Shown here: one piece after another, positions 53,305 through 64,000 of the stretch
Layout: each line of letters begins with the position of its first letter
How positions within the stretch are numbered: position 1 is the stretch's first letter
Assembly (NCBI GenBank): GCA_963920765.1
Contig: OY987247.1
Span: 4,154,001-4,218,000, forward strand
DNA: 64,000 nt
DNA from: Ulota crispa
Lineage: Eukaryota; Streptophyta; Bryopsida; Orthotrichales; Orthotrichaceae
Direction of reading: 5' to 3'
Translations under genes and position numbers: made by a program
Notes under the pieces: generated by a model
What the model was told of the DNA's origin: nothing
What the model saw: the letters and a program-made list of their open reading frames with translations, nothing else
The model's database searches: none

Positions 53305-55073
53305 GACGGCAGCTTCTACAATAGCCTCCCAACAGGCTTTCAAGATGGCTGTTGTTGCCAAATCTATCTTTGCAAGTCACTCCATCTCCGAAATCCAAAA
53401 TCTTCTCAATTTGTACCGAGTATCCACCACCTATTGTCCGAGGTCGTAGCTGACCTAATATTTATCAGAGACCTTAATGCTGTAGATATAGCAATTGACT
53501 CTTTTCTCGGTTGGTGCCCTCGAAGTGATCCAGTTCTATGCAACTTTTTCAGCTTCATTGTGCTTGGAAATCATTGCAAGGCTCTCCTGCTTATGAATCA
53601 AGCTTGTGTTGCAAGAGAACCAATAAAAAGAGGAAAGACAACACAATATCGTGATCTTTAGCCATCGTCAAACCCTATCATACTCCGAAGTGCTGGAAAA
53701 ATGTGTAAGATTCAACTTTGCATATTCAAAAGGCATATACATTTGTGCTTGTTTGAAGGCTACATTTTGTTCAAAAGAGCACCCACCTGTTAACGCAAGC
53801 TTCATCACTGTTCCCACCTACACAGCTCCTACAAAACCTATAACATGGCTTACGATTTGTGCCATTTTACTTGCTCGCATAATGATCAATTACACCAACG
53901 TGGAATAAATTGAACGTGAATCATGACTAGTTCACATGTTAAAAATCAACTGCGGCACCTCTACTTCATTCAATTCAGGAACTAAATTCAACATCGTGAC
54001 TCCAAAATGTGCAGCGAATTTTTATAAACAGTGTTGTTTCATTAGATTATGTAACCAAAAAACTACGTGACACATGCTTGAAGCTACTTTAAAACCTAAA
54101 ATATCATCAAATTCCTTGAGTTTTGTTTTTATTTACGTGCATTCACAGAGCACACGTACAATTGAGGTCAAAGACGGCGCCGCAGAGATGACGAGAGGGC
54201 CGCGAGCATATTGCACAGGAGCCCAAAGGTTGGCTGGCACCATGGCGCTTCCAATCCCCCGCCAATCCCATTGCCGTCCAAGTCTGAAACACTGGATGTA
54301 AAATAGATAGGAGCTAAAAAGTTGGGAGGCATTACAGCTGGCTCTGGCGACAAACTTTAGTCACGTATCTCATCTTTTACATTTGTTCCTGGTACATACT
54401 CTATAAGTGTGAGTAAACACGTACCAACAATACCTGAGCCATCTCCAAGGGAACCAATACGTAAGAGGAAAGTGGGAAGAGTCACATTACCGGAAAAGGT
54501 TCTTTTCCAGAGAAGAATAAGTATACATTCCTATTTGCACAAGAGAATTCAACACTTCTCATCACGAGTTCTATACCTAAGCTTTAAGGCAGCTGACTGC
54601 AGGTACAAATGAACACTATGTTCAATATACCTGTAGTTATACAAAGGTAGCAGACAAGGTTCTCAGTAAGCCGATCCCAGGAAGTCCGGAATTGTGGTTG
54701 ATTTCACACTAGCTCGACTGACCAATTCCCAGAAGACTAACTTCAATTTGCTTCTAGGACATTAGAGAAAACATTTTCTGGACCTTATATCTAGAGCGCA
54801 AATACGACAAGGAGTACGTGCAACACTTTGTAAACAGAAGATTCGTTTAGTATCGGAAATACCTCGTCCACAAGGAAGAAAAGATAATCACTGCCTGGTA
54901 AGATAGTCTCTTGTAACGCCTATCTCATATCACACAGGAAAAAGTGAGTGCCAAAAAAAGGTACGCCAACAGAATCATTCCAAGGTCAAGTTGATATACT
55001 AAAAGAAGAATTGGAGTTACATACTGAATATTCTCTCATGTGCAACAACGAAAAAATCCCTAAGCCAAAATAT
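53305..55073. other. region between hexokinase and RPS10
   Basis: This should hold the hexokinase promoter and RPS10 3' UTR. A GC-rich patch at 54165-54300 has short frames on both strands but no recognised product. The rest shows nothing. Confidence 0.4.
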
Positions 55074-57173
55074 TTAGGACAGCTTTACTTCTACATCAAC
55101 ACCAGCTGGCAGGTCGAGCTGCATCAAAGCGTCAATGGTTTGAGCATTGGGATTCTCAAGGTCAATGAGACGCCTGTGCGTTCTGATCTCAAAATGCTCA
55201 CGAGAATCCTTGTTGACATGAGGGGACCTCAACACACAGTACACCCGCTTCTTGGTAGGCAATGGAACTGGTCCCATTGTCTTCGCTTCCGAGTTCCGTG
55301 CAGCTTCCAAGATTTGCTGGCATGCTTGCTCGATCAAGTTAACCCAATATGAACGAAGCTTGATGCGAATCTTTTGCTTCGTTGCGGTCTGGTTAACATA
55401 CAAAAGAATAGTTATACTAGTGTAGAGGCACACGCTTTGCGTGAGTAGGACATGTATGAGTAATGCAACATTCAACTTTACAAAAAATTACTATTTCACA
55501 AATCAATTGGTCTAGAATCTAATTTGATGTACTATACAAATACAAAATATCAATATCTCACAATTGGTGTAGAAACTAATCCACATGCACCATCATTTTG
55601 GTCCTTTTTTGAAACCAACAATTCCAGTTGCTTTCATCACAATGCTAATCTTTTTCTATTTTGTTAGGAGGCGCTTGGCATTTTATTGATTTCTAGCACA
55701 TGGTTGGAGGGCATTAGGTGTTCTATATTCAGGGCATCCTTTATTGTTTCAACTTCCACCAAAAAGTTCTACAAAATTTTGGAAATGAACATGGTTGGAG
55801 GACACTTGGTGCTCTATATCTTGGGCGTCCTTGGTTGCTTCAACTTACAACAGAAAGTTCTAGAAGGTTCTAGAAAAGGGCGCACTTAGGGAAATCCTCC
55901 CACTCAGTAGTATAGATAAAACATTTTTAGAATAGGACAGAAACTTGGAAACACAAGAGCAGCACTGAGGTTATTTACGAGAGTTGCAACGTACCAAAGG
56001 TGCTTCAGCAGCAACTGCTGCCCTCACTGTGAGCCTTGAGAAATAGGGACTAGCAGAAGCCTGAGCGCCAGATTGAAACACCACACTTGAGCTGCTTACC
56101 AAACCATCCGCCCTCAACCCCTCGAATGTCGACAAACAAACCTACAGGACCAAGGGCGAATTTAGAATAGACTAAAAAACACATCAAAATTTGGTTGTGA
56201 CTCTCGGAAGCATCACAATCAGACGACGGCACTTCGTTACTCTGGCTAACAAGATTCTCACAAGCCAAAACTGCAGATAAAAATAAGCAGCTGAATAATC
56301 ATGCGCCTCTAATATAACAAATTCCAATCGACTCCAAGCTTCTCCGAGAATTATTCATCAACTTCTATATAATCATCACTCCTAAACTGCGCACAATGGA
56401 TGCCAACTGACAAGAGCCCGACTAAAGCGATCGAACTACCATTACTATCGTGTACAGTACAAAATTTCCTACTCGAGCAAGCTCAAGTATATTCCGGAAC
56501 AATTATATGAGAAGAGCAAAGAATGTCAATCAACACAACCTGACCTAAACCGACTTGCAACCGAAAATTAGCCGTTGCTATCGTCTTTGTTAGGCGCTTC
56601 GTTAATCAAGAAAGCTCAATTTGCATTCTGAAAATTTATTCAAGAGAGCACAAAGAATGCAAAGAGCACGACCTAAAGGAAACCGAGTCCAGGACCAGAA
56701 ATCATTCACACTGTTTACATTATAAACATTATAAACAGTATACTAGAGGAAGCTCAATTAAATTCTACTAAATTAATTTGAGAAATTTTAGAACCACAAA
56801 GCATCCGAAATGTGAGTTAGCCGTTGCTATCGTCTTTGTTAGCTCAACTTGCATTCTGAAAAATCTGTACAAGAGCACAAAGAATGCAAAGGGCACGACC
56901 TAAAGGAAACCGAGTCCAGGACCAGAAATCATTCACACTGTCTACATTATAAACAGTATGCTAGAGGGAAGCTCAATTAAATTCTACGAAATTAATTTGA
57001 GAAATTCTAGAACCACGAACAGGACTATTGATAGCATTCGAAATTTGAGAAAGGAGGAAACAAATTACGGAAGGGGACGCTCTGGAGACGGTGACGCGGG
57101 AGGAAGAGATGGAAGACGCGAGAGCGGAAGGCAAGGCCACCGCAGCAGAAGCGAAAGTTGCCGTGGACGCCAT
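55074..57173 (-). CDS. RPS10: plastid 30S ribosomal protein S10 (uS10c)
   Basis: Three exons on the minus strand (57173-57069, 56141-55995, 55388-55074) join in phase to 188 residues, the usual length for nucleus-encoded chloroplast S10. Residues 1 to about 75 ([20 protein letters not shown], then Ser/Arg-rich) look like a chloroplast transit peptide ending near [13 protein letters not shown]. The mature part matches S10: [11 protein letters not shown], then [34 protein letters not shown], and [13 protein letters not shown] at the C terminus. S10 binds 16S rRNA in the head of the small subunit. The ATG at 57173 gives the transit peptide; the open frame continues upstream but has no transit-like or S10-like content. 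Intron 1 (about 0.93 kb) contains a direct duplication. Confidence 0.93.
56568..57043. repeat. about 240-bp direct duplication in RPS10 intron 1
   Basis: Segment 56568-56811 and segment 56817-57043 are closely similar, both beginning TTAGCCGTTGCTATCGTCTT and sharing GAAACCGAGTCCAGGACCAG. A short internal repeat (CATTATAAA) differs in number between them. Confidence 0.88.
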
Positions 57174-57966
57174 CGCTGCAACCCCCGAAGAATTCCCGAA
57201 AAACTGAGAGGAAGTTAAGCTTAGAAGCGCCTCGAAGAAGAAGCTGTTCGCATTGCTACTATAGTGCCTTGGATAAGGGCCATTGGATGAATGAATAACG
57301 GACGTGATGGACGGGTGTTCTCTCGTCTCCAAGACGAGATTGTTGTATAGGGCAATGCTCGAGGAGGGGATTGCAAAAATAAAAGGTCTACAAGAAGGGT
57401 GGAGTTTAACGAGGAGGCCTTTTATTTTTGCAATCCCAACAACGAGGGGCATTGCCTGATGTAAGCCACCGCATATATGTTTGGATGAATGTATGAATTT
57501 TTGAATGATGAATGCGTAATCCAAAATGAAAAATTTGTAATTCACGGTTACATGATTTTCCCCGCAAAACAATCAGTTCCGGAGCAGAATCCACCCTGCA
57601 TTTGAAGGCAAAATATCTCTACAGTGGTTTAGGTTGACCTTTTTAGTATTCTTGCAGTATTGCAAAAATACTATTGAAGTGGCTTAACAATAGAGTAACT
57701 AAATAATATTCTTGCAGTATTTCATTTTTAGAATACTATGTTGATACTAATGTGGTACTGCATTGTAGTATATACTTAGAATTTTTGCAATACAATAAAT
57801 ATTATTTAGCATTATATTGTTATTACAAAGATGTAATACTTACTTAATTACATAATTATACTATAAATATAAAATAAAAATGTATATATTTATACTGTAA
57901 TAGGATTAAAACATACAAGTTTTTTATTTAAAAAATTATAAATTATAAATTAAGCCATGGGCAATT
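57174..57966. other. RPS10 promoter region and AT-rich DNA
   Basis: An inverted pair (GGCCTTTTATTTTTGCAATC near 57416 and GATTGCAAAAATAAAAGG near 57370) brackets about 30 bp upstream of RPS10. Beyond 57640 the sequence is rich in AATACTG/CAGTATT motifs similar to those at 60347-61171. Confidence 0.5.
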
Positions 57967-58164
57967 TATTTATTTTTAAATGATAAATTGCCTGGGTGGC
58001 AAAAGGGAAACCTCCGGCTTGAATCGGCCACCTGCTCCGTGCTACCAGCCAGGTTCCAGTACGCCTGGCTGAGGTACCACCACAAGTGCTCAGGGTGGGG
58101 ATTGAACCCTCCACTTAATGAGCCACATTACACATCTTTTATCACTACACTACAACAATGAGTA
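57967..58164 (-). mobile_element. tRNA-derived SINE
   Basis: A perfect 11-bp target duplication, CATGGGCAATT, flanks it (57956-57966 and 58165-58175). On the minus strand the 5' part carries a box A-like TAGTGTAGTGAT and, about 35 bp on, a box B-like GGGTTCAATCCCC, the internal RNA polymerase III promoter of tRNA-derived SINEs. The 3' end near 57967 is A/T-rich. It is 198 bp long with no coding capacity. Mobilisation would need a partner LINE that is not in the window. Confidence 0.8.
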
Positions 58165-58207
58165 CATGGGCAATTGAGAACAAAAAATGAATTTCAACAC
58201 TACTTCA

Positions 58208-58693
58208 CACCATATTCGTCATATTGGGAAAAACAGAGGTATTATTTTGTACTCCACCTTAAACTCAAAAAGTTACCTTGAACCAGATTTGAAGGTATCA
58301 AATTTAGTCTAAGCCACTAAGATTTTTTCCTTGGCAAGTTCCTCCTCTCAAGTGCGGGCATGTGTACCAAAAAAAACGCTGCAAGTTAGGTTTTAGGAGA
58401 CCACCTAAAACTTTGAAAAGTCTCAAAATGTACTATTTTTCCCAATTTAACCCTTAAATGTCCATAGGGAACCGTATATACGCTGACATATAATTGCCAT
58501 TTGTTATCAATAAGAAATTTTAATTTGGGATCTCAAGTAGCTCACTAGAACCGCATTGATCTTTTCTCTAACTTCTTTGTTGATCTCAAATGTAGTAGAG
58601 GTGTGGATCCATTCCAAATATAAGAAAAATACCTCGTGTTGTACTGGTCGCAGTGGCACACTAGGATGTTTAGGGGTTAACAAATATGGTGTT
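58208..58693. mobile_element. MITE family C copy 3, interrupted
   Basis: The left end CACCATATTCGTCATATTGG and the right end AAATATGGTGTT belong together, but the right arm is split by the TTAA element at 58447-58680. The rest resembles 49848-50107. Confidence 0.75.
58447..58680. mobile_element. TTAA-bounded MITE, family D copy 2, nested
   Basis: It runs TTAACCCTTAAATGTCC to GGATGTTTAGGGGTTAA and sits inside the right arm of a family C MITE. Removing it and one TTAA rejoins CCCAATTTAA with CAAATATGGTGTT, the normal right end of family C. The insertion therefore appears to have duplicated TTAA. Confidence 0.88.
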
Positions 58694-60346
58694 ACTTGTC
58701 AATATCTTCATAAGTTTGCAAAGTGAGTACATTTTAGAAGCTATTTTGGCCTACTCAAAGATTTTTCTTCAAAAAACTCTAAATTCCAAAAAAGTTGGCT
58801 AATGTCGTCAAGTTTCATCTCCAACAAAGTTTTTTAGATTTCAGTCCTTTAATAAAAAGTTGTGAACAAAAATTAGGGAGGGTGTTCAATTTTTTTTTAA
58901 ACTTATTTATTTCCACCACTTTGATTTTTGTTTATAACTTTTGGGTGGAATACAAAAATCTCAAAAGGATTCTTGCAAGTGACGGTTGGCTTCCTTTTTC
59001 AATATTTTTTTTGTTTTGCTTTTTTTGAAAAAAAAACTCTTGATAGGTTAAAACAGTCTCTAGGCCCTCTATTGCTAGCTAGCTTTAAAAAGCATCAAAT
59101 TATGAAAAGTTATGGAAACAAAACCTTGCAATACACAATCAAAATTCCAAAAGTTCCAAAAGATTCAAAGATGTTCTAAAATACTTTGAAGATTTTTGAA
59201 TCTTTTCAAAGATTCTAAAAATATTCCATAAAATTTTAATTTTATGTTGATTTAGTCAATAAAGAAATGAAAAATCTCAATCAATTCTTTCATAAAATCA
59301 AATACATATTTGATTTTATGAAAGATTTAAGGGGCATTTTTTATATTTTTCCATAAAGAAGTTGTGGTATCTAAAACAACAAAATGTTGTACTTTCTATA
59401 TAGTGTTTTGTTGAATTAGTGAAGTAGTGTCCAAAAGTGTCCAAATCAACAAGAAATTGATGATTTTATGTTGTTTTGGTCATGTTTCTAGTAGAATTTA
59501 AAGGTTACTATTTTCAAATTGTACCAAATTGTGAAAAATGAAAAAAAAAAATTCAATCTACACTAGAAATTCTAAGAAGATTCTAAAATATCATGAAAGA
59601 TTCTTTTTTTTTTTAAAACTTCAAAACATTCAATGAAGTCCAGAGATATTCTAAAAAGATTGCAAAAACAATCCAAAATAATTATAGTTTTTTTTGTACA
59701 AAAGACTTTGAAGTATTTTAATGAATTCCAAAAAGATTCTAAAAGATACTAAAAAGATTCTAATATTACAATAAAAACTAAAAGATTATATTTTAATAAA
59801 AATATTGAAATATTGTAATGAATTTCAAAAAGATTCTTAAAATATTCCTAAAAGATTCTCAAAGATTTCAAAAATATTCTAAAAGATGCTATAATTTCTG
59901 CTGATTTAGTCAATAGTGTCTAAAACAACAAAACATACTAGGCAGTTTCTTTCAAAATTTAAGTAAATTAGTCAAGTAGTGTATGCAAGTGCTTAAGACA
60001 ACAATAAATTATTGATTTTCTATTGTTTTTTACAAAGTTTAATACTACCGCTAGTGCATGTACATAGAAATTTAGAATACCAATCTCAATGCTTTTTAAA
60101 AAAAGTATTGATTTTTTATAATCCGCCCAAATTGCCCATTTACGGAAAAAAATAACAAATTAAGCTATAACTTTGAACTTGTATTTGCAAATATCTTCAA
60201 TTTTAGTGCACTTGAAAGATATTCCTTGCGCACACCTTCTAATAAAATTTGGGCCCAAAATATGGAAATCACCACTCGCATAAACCTGAAATTGCCATGT
60301 TAGCTAAATTTAATGGTCAGGTTCATTAGGGGTTAAGTAACGTAGA
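58694..60346. other. AT-rich DNA with degenerate AAAGATTCTAAAA repeats
   Basis: From about 59130 to 59900, variants of AAAAGATTCTAAAA recur every 20-60 bp. A lone TTAA-type right end (TTAGGGGTTAA) lies at 60325-60335. No gene is seen. Confidence 0.45.
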
Positions 60347-61171
60347 TAGTGTATTGTATCATGATACATGTTGTACTATTCAAATATTAAAATAAGACTT
60401 TATTGCAATACAATATAAGTATGTGTATGATATTTCCAAAATGCAATACTGCAAGAGGATAAATCTTGTACTTTATTATTAAATAATTTCAACAACGTTA
60501 ATACACTACTGCAAAAGTATTGAAAGAAGGATTTTTGATTTTGTGTAGCAATACTTATGTATTTGTATAAATAATACAACGTTATATATTTTTATAATAT
60601 TAATAAAACATTAACGCATTATTTTAGTATTTCTAGAAATTAATATTTTATTTGTAGAGATGCAATACATTATGCAATACTACATTAGTATAAACTTTTA
60701 TGGACCCTCTTGTTGTACTACATTCATATTGACAAAGTAAAGGGGCACTTTCCTGATGATAGTATATTGTAGTATGACTCATTTTGTACATTTTAAATAT
60801 TGATATTTGACTTTATTGCAATACAACATCAATATGCGTATAATATTTTTTTATGCAATACTGCAAGAGAATAAAGATTTTACTTTGTTTTTTAATAACT
60901 CCAATAGCATTGATACAACAATGCAAAAGTATTGAAAAAAGGAGTTTTGATTTCATGATGTAGTACTTATGTATTTGTATAAATAATACTATGTTACATA
61001 TGTATATAATTTTAATAAAATATAAACACAATACTATGTTATTTTTAGAAAAAATATATTTTATTTGTATAGATGCGGTACTCCACACATTAAGGCTTCA
61101 ATATAAATCTGTGTAGACCCTCCTGCACTACTGCAATCATATGAACAGAGTGAGAGGGCACTTTCCTAATA
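60347..61171. repeat. 413-bp tandem duplication
   Basis: Unit 60347-60759 is followed directly by unit 60760-61171, both starting TAGT(G/A)TATTGTA and ending GGGCACTTTCCT(G/A)AT. Divergence is moderate. The units are rich in GCAATACTGCA motifs. Confidence 0.88.
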
Positions 61172-61378
61172 GTCCAAGACATCCGAGGGTAATTTGGATG
61201 AACAAACTAAGAAATTGATGGATGGTATCTTTGTCTTTTTGAAATCATAGAACTCCGTTGAAGTAGATTTAGGGTATGTTCACACTCGGTGTTAGGAGGG
61301 GTATTAGCAATATAAATACAATTTAAAGGTGTGTTCAAATGTATCTAATTTTTCTTTGCTACTACCATTCTTAACACA

Positions 61379-61462
61379 AGTTTGAATATACCTTATTACA
61401 CTAATAATGAAATCTAGAGAAGTTTGAATATACCTTATTACACTAATAATGAAATCTAGAGT
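61379..61462. repeat. perfect 42-bp tandem duplication
   Basis: Copies 61379-61420 and 61421-61462 are identical (starting AGTTTGAATATACC), suggesting a recent event. Confidence 0.9.
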
Positions 61463-61889
61463 TTGCAAGACCAATCATAAAAGCAAACACTAAATGTGAG
61501 AAATGTGCGTATGTTACCACACTAAATGTCAGCTTGACTCTAATTGTCAACTAAGTTTGCACCCAAAAAAACCTAAACTAGTACTTAAGTAATTTTCCTG
61601 CACTAAAATGCCATACAACCTAAACATTAATTGATAATTAAAATATAATTAGACTGTTTCATGATAGGATATAAAACATTATATTATCACAATGCTGTTA
61701 CGATTAGTTGGTGTATTTGTACAAAAGTAGACGAGACCGTAGGCGACAATGTAGACAACAGACTACCTACAGGCTCTGATATACGTTGGGGTATTTATCT
61801 TGATACCGTGCCCCGGTGGAATTAAGCACACTCAAACACACCCTGTAAATTGCCTCCTTCACTGCAGTGGAACACGACAATTCTCCAAG

Positions 61890-62436
61890 TACAGTGCCAA
61901 AAGAAAGAGTACATAAGTCCCTCTCATGGCATCCATAAAAGTTGGTATAGCAGAGAATATAATTGGCATTTTATCCTCATATTTTTTGTATGTGAACCTT
62001 GTGCAATCATGATCAAGCATACCAAATTTCACTTACTAAAAATCAAAATCCTATTTTTGGTACAAAAATTTGTGTCAAAATCATGGTTTTACAAGAAAAT
62101 AGATTAAGAAATATTGGTGATGAATTTTTGAGATTTGGTTGCATGAATATATGTAGGAGACATCCATTTGCACATCTTTGTTTCAAACAATCATTTCCAA
62201 AAAAATTCAAATTTTTTTCTATAGAGATTTTAATGTTAAGGTGATTATGACCAAATTTAGTAAAATATACATTTCTTTATGAAAATTAGTTTTTGTTATT
62301 TGACTCATACATTGTCATTAAATTTGTACCTTTAAACATGATGATATGTTTATTTTGCCAAAAACTAATTTATTTATAGTACAAATTTTTTTAATCCTAT
62401 AGGAGGGACTTATGTACTCTTTCTTTAGGGTACTGT
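61890..62436. mobile_element. foldback element upstream of the Rieske gene
   Basis: The left TACAGTGCCAAAAGAAAGAG (continuing to 61923) pairs with the right arm 62404-62436, which ends CTTTCTTTAGGGTACTGT. The 34-bp terminal inverted repeats differ at a few positions. It ends about 200 bp before the start codon at 62643. Confidence 0.75.
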
Positions 62437-62642
62437 GCAGTAGTTTTGAAATCGTACATACAGTCTACTGTAGTAGGTTCATGCTCGAGAGGTCAAGAGC
62501 TGCGGCGATCGTTTCTTTTTGTTCTATGTCCAAGATTTTTGAGAGATTTTAAAACCCGGGTTAAAGCCGCTGTTCCCGCAATTGTTACTCTCATGTTTTG
62601 GAAACAGTCACGCAGCGTTTGTGCGAAGCAAAATTCGTAGAG

Positions 62643-62952
62643 ATGAGAGCTCAGGTCGTCCTAAAACGTGGATCCTCGAGGTGGTTGTCGATGTGGTGGA
62701 GGGCGATGTCTGGGGCAGCAAGGAGCGAGGAGACGCAGCAACGCTTGAGTAATGACAGAATTCGAGATGAAGAGGAAGACGTGAAGAAGAAGACGATGGT
62801 GGAGGTGGTGCCCGTGGACAAGACGGTGCGTGCGTTCCAGCGACATGTGCCTATTGAGGAAGCGGCGACGCCGCCTAGCGCGTGGTACACTGACGTTGCG
62901 TTTGCGGAGCTTGAAATGCGTCGCGTCTTTGGCCGAGGATGGCAAGCTGTTG
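62643..62952 (+). CDS. choline-monooxygenase-like Rieske oxygenase, first exon only
   Basis: An open exon of 103 codons plus one base ends at a GTAACT donor. Its C-terminal half matches the N-terminal segment of plant choline monooxygenase-like proteins: FQRHVPIEEAATPPSAWYTD followed by ELEMRRVFGRGWQAV. Choline monooxygenase is a stromal Rieske [2Fe-2S]/mononuclear iron enzyme that oxidises choline to betaine aldehyde; bryophyte and non-accumulator homologues may do something else. The first 60 residues are Arg/Ser-rich and could be a plastid transit peptide. The ATG at 62643 is the first in frame. The Rieske centre and iron site are encoded downstream; no matching exon is seen before 64000, so either intron 1 exceeds 1 kb or the gene is truncated. 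Confidence 0.62.
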
Positions 62953-63000
62953 GTAACTTACTTGTTATTCATCGTTCTTGCCTGTTATCACATAATCTTA

Positions 63001-63360
63001 TAATCCCTCAGTCCCAAAATGATCTTTCTGTTACACAAAATGTTATAGATTAAGCTTGAAAAGAACCATTTTTCAATTTTTTTGACCTATGAATAGAGTT
63101 TGATATCCTCCTAGTGTTCCGAAACTTTGAGTTTCAATTTAGTTTTCAAAGTGTGGTTTCAAAGTGCTTGAAAATTAAATTTTTGAGGTATTTTTGAAGA
63201 GCACCGGTGGTTACTTTGATGGCATGGGATTGGTTAGCATGTTCATGTTTTTGGACTATGTGCAAGTGTCACTAGCTCCCTTCATCCTCCAACAAGAAGA
63301 TCATTTTGAGACACTAAATAAAAGCCAACAATAAGATCATTTTAGGACAGAGGGAGTATA
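63001..63360. mobile_element. Stowaway/Tourist-like MITE in the Rieske gene intron
   Basis: The left TAATCCCTCAGTCCCAAAAT and GATC pair with the right GATCATTTTAGGACAGAGGG and AGTATA. There is no coding capacity. It starts about 50 bp after the exon 1 donor. Confidence 0.75.
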
Positions 63361-63421
63361 TATTCATTCTGCATTAATGCACTACAATCTTTATTTAGTT
63401 CTATCCGCCATGGCTTAACCC

Positions 63422-63667
63422 TTAACCCCTGAGCGCCTAGAGTTATTTTATGGTTTAGGAGAAAATGGGGGGTTTAATGGCCACCACTGCTTGGAAAATT
63501 ACATTCAAAAAAAGTGACCGTAGGATTTGAAAAAGGACTACCTTCTCTACTGATGGGGACCGTGGGGACTAGCCACATTTGTTTTCACTGTACAAATCAG
63601 GAGAAAAAGTGAGATAAAGTTGTGATCCCCAATGATGGGATCCCGTCGCTGGGGCGCTTACGGGCTA
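63422..63667. mobile_element. TTAA-family element joined to the next one
   Basis: The left TTAACCCCTGAGCGCC pairs with GGGGCGCTTACGGGCTAA. The right TTAA has become CTAA, and this site also begins the following element. Confidence 0.65.
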
Positions 63668-63891
63668 AATGACCGAAAGGTCCTTTGCAACTAGTATAAT
63701 ATGGGATATTTTTCTTGTATTTGGAATGGATCCACACCTGTACTACATTTGAGACCAACAAAGAAGTTGAAGAATAGATCAATGCAATTCTAGTGAGTTA
63801 CTTGATATCCCAATTTAAAATTTGTTAATGATAGCAAATGACAATTATAAATCAACATATATACTATGCCCTAGGGTCGTTTAAGGGCTAA
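63664..63891. mobile_element. TTAA-family MITE, family D copy 3, reversed
   Basis: It is homologous in reverse to 58447-58680 and 21554-21794 (shared GGAATGGATCCACACCT). Both terminal tetranucleotides read CTAA instead of TTAA. Confidence 0.75.
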
Positions 63892-64000
63892 TTGAGAGAG
63901 CTGAGAGTGGCGCGTTGGAAATAGAATAGTTTAGACGACCGCTGTGTAAATCCGACATTCAGGGTTAGGTTTTTGATTTGTAAAGGTGCTCGAGGAACGC
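63892..64000. other. window edge, nothing recognised
   Basis: Likely still intron of the Rieske-type gene; no exon can be called. Confidence 0.35.

Noticed and set aside
56973..57572. 199-codon minus-strand frame reading through the RPS10 start
   Set aside because: Only the last part, from 57173 to the donor at 57068, is RPS10; the upstream residues have no transit-peptide or S10 character and the frame also runs into intron 1.

Overview
The window is nuclear DNA from a land plant. Every recognisable gene is split by GT-AG introns. The set includes plant-type families: a nucleus-encoded plastid ribosomal protein, a membrane-anchored hexokinase, an MLO protein, a TOUSLED-like kinase and a MADS-box protein. 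Intergenic DNA is AT-rich and packed with short non-autonomous transposons, and introns are mostly 0.1-1 kb. I cannot fix the organism below land plant; a seed-free plant is possible but is only a guess.

Layout. 1-4387: AT-rich, no gene seen, two transposon-like elements. 4388-7142 (-): RRP17/NOL12-type rRNA-processing protein, 4 exons. 7479-11320: a dense run of TTAA-bounded elements, three of them joined end to end. 12487-13458 (+): an intronless MADS-box gene with a 14-unit heptad repeat tail, among minisatellites. 13938-20453 (+): TOUSLED-like kinase, 15 coding exons, with an E2F-type site near the probable promoter. 20454-25180: transposon remnants. 25181-34016 (-): MLO gene, 16 exons, with five MITE-like elements in its introns and a 20-bp minisatellite just upstream. 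34300-48800: gene-poor, with several foldback elements. 49127-53304 (-): hexokinase, 9 exons. 55074-57173 (-): plastid ribosomal protein S10, 3 exons. 57174-62642: SINE, nested MITEs and long tandem duplications. 62643 onward (+): first exon of a choline-monooxygenase-like Rieske oxygenase whose remainder is not in the window.

The genes are unrelated housekeeping and membrane genes with no sign of a shared pathway. Exon models were built by eye: each junction keeps frame and the joined proteins match their families. Two features stand out. First, at least eleven elements end in the same TTAA-CCCYTAAA terminal inverted repeat but have different interiors; one nested insertion supports TTAA as the target site, a piggyBac-like signature. 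Second, local direct duplications of about 130-320 bp recur inside introns or flanks of nearly every gene.
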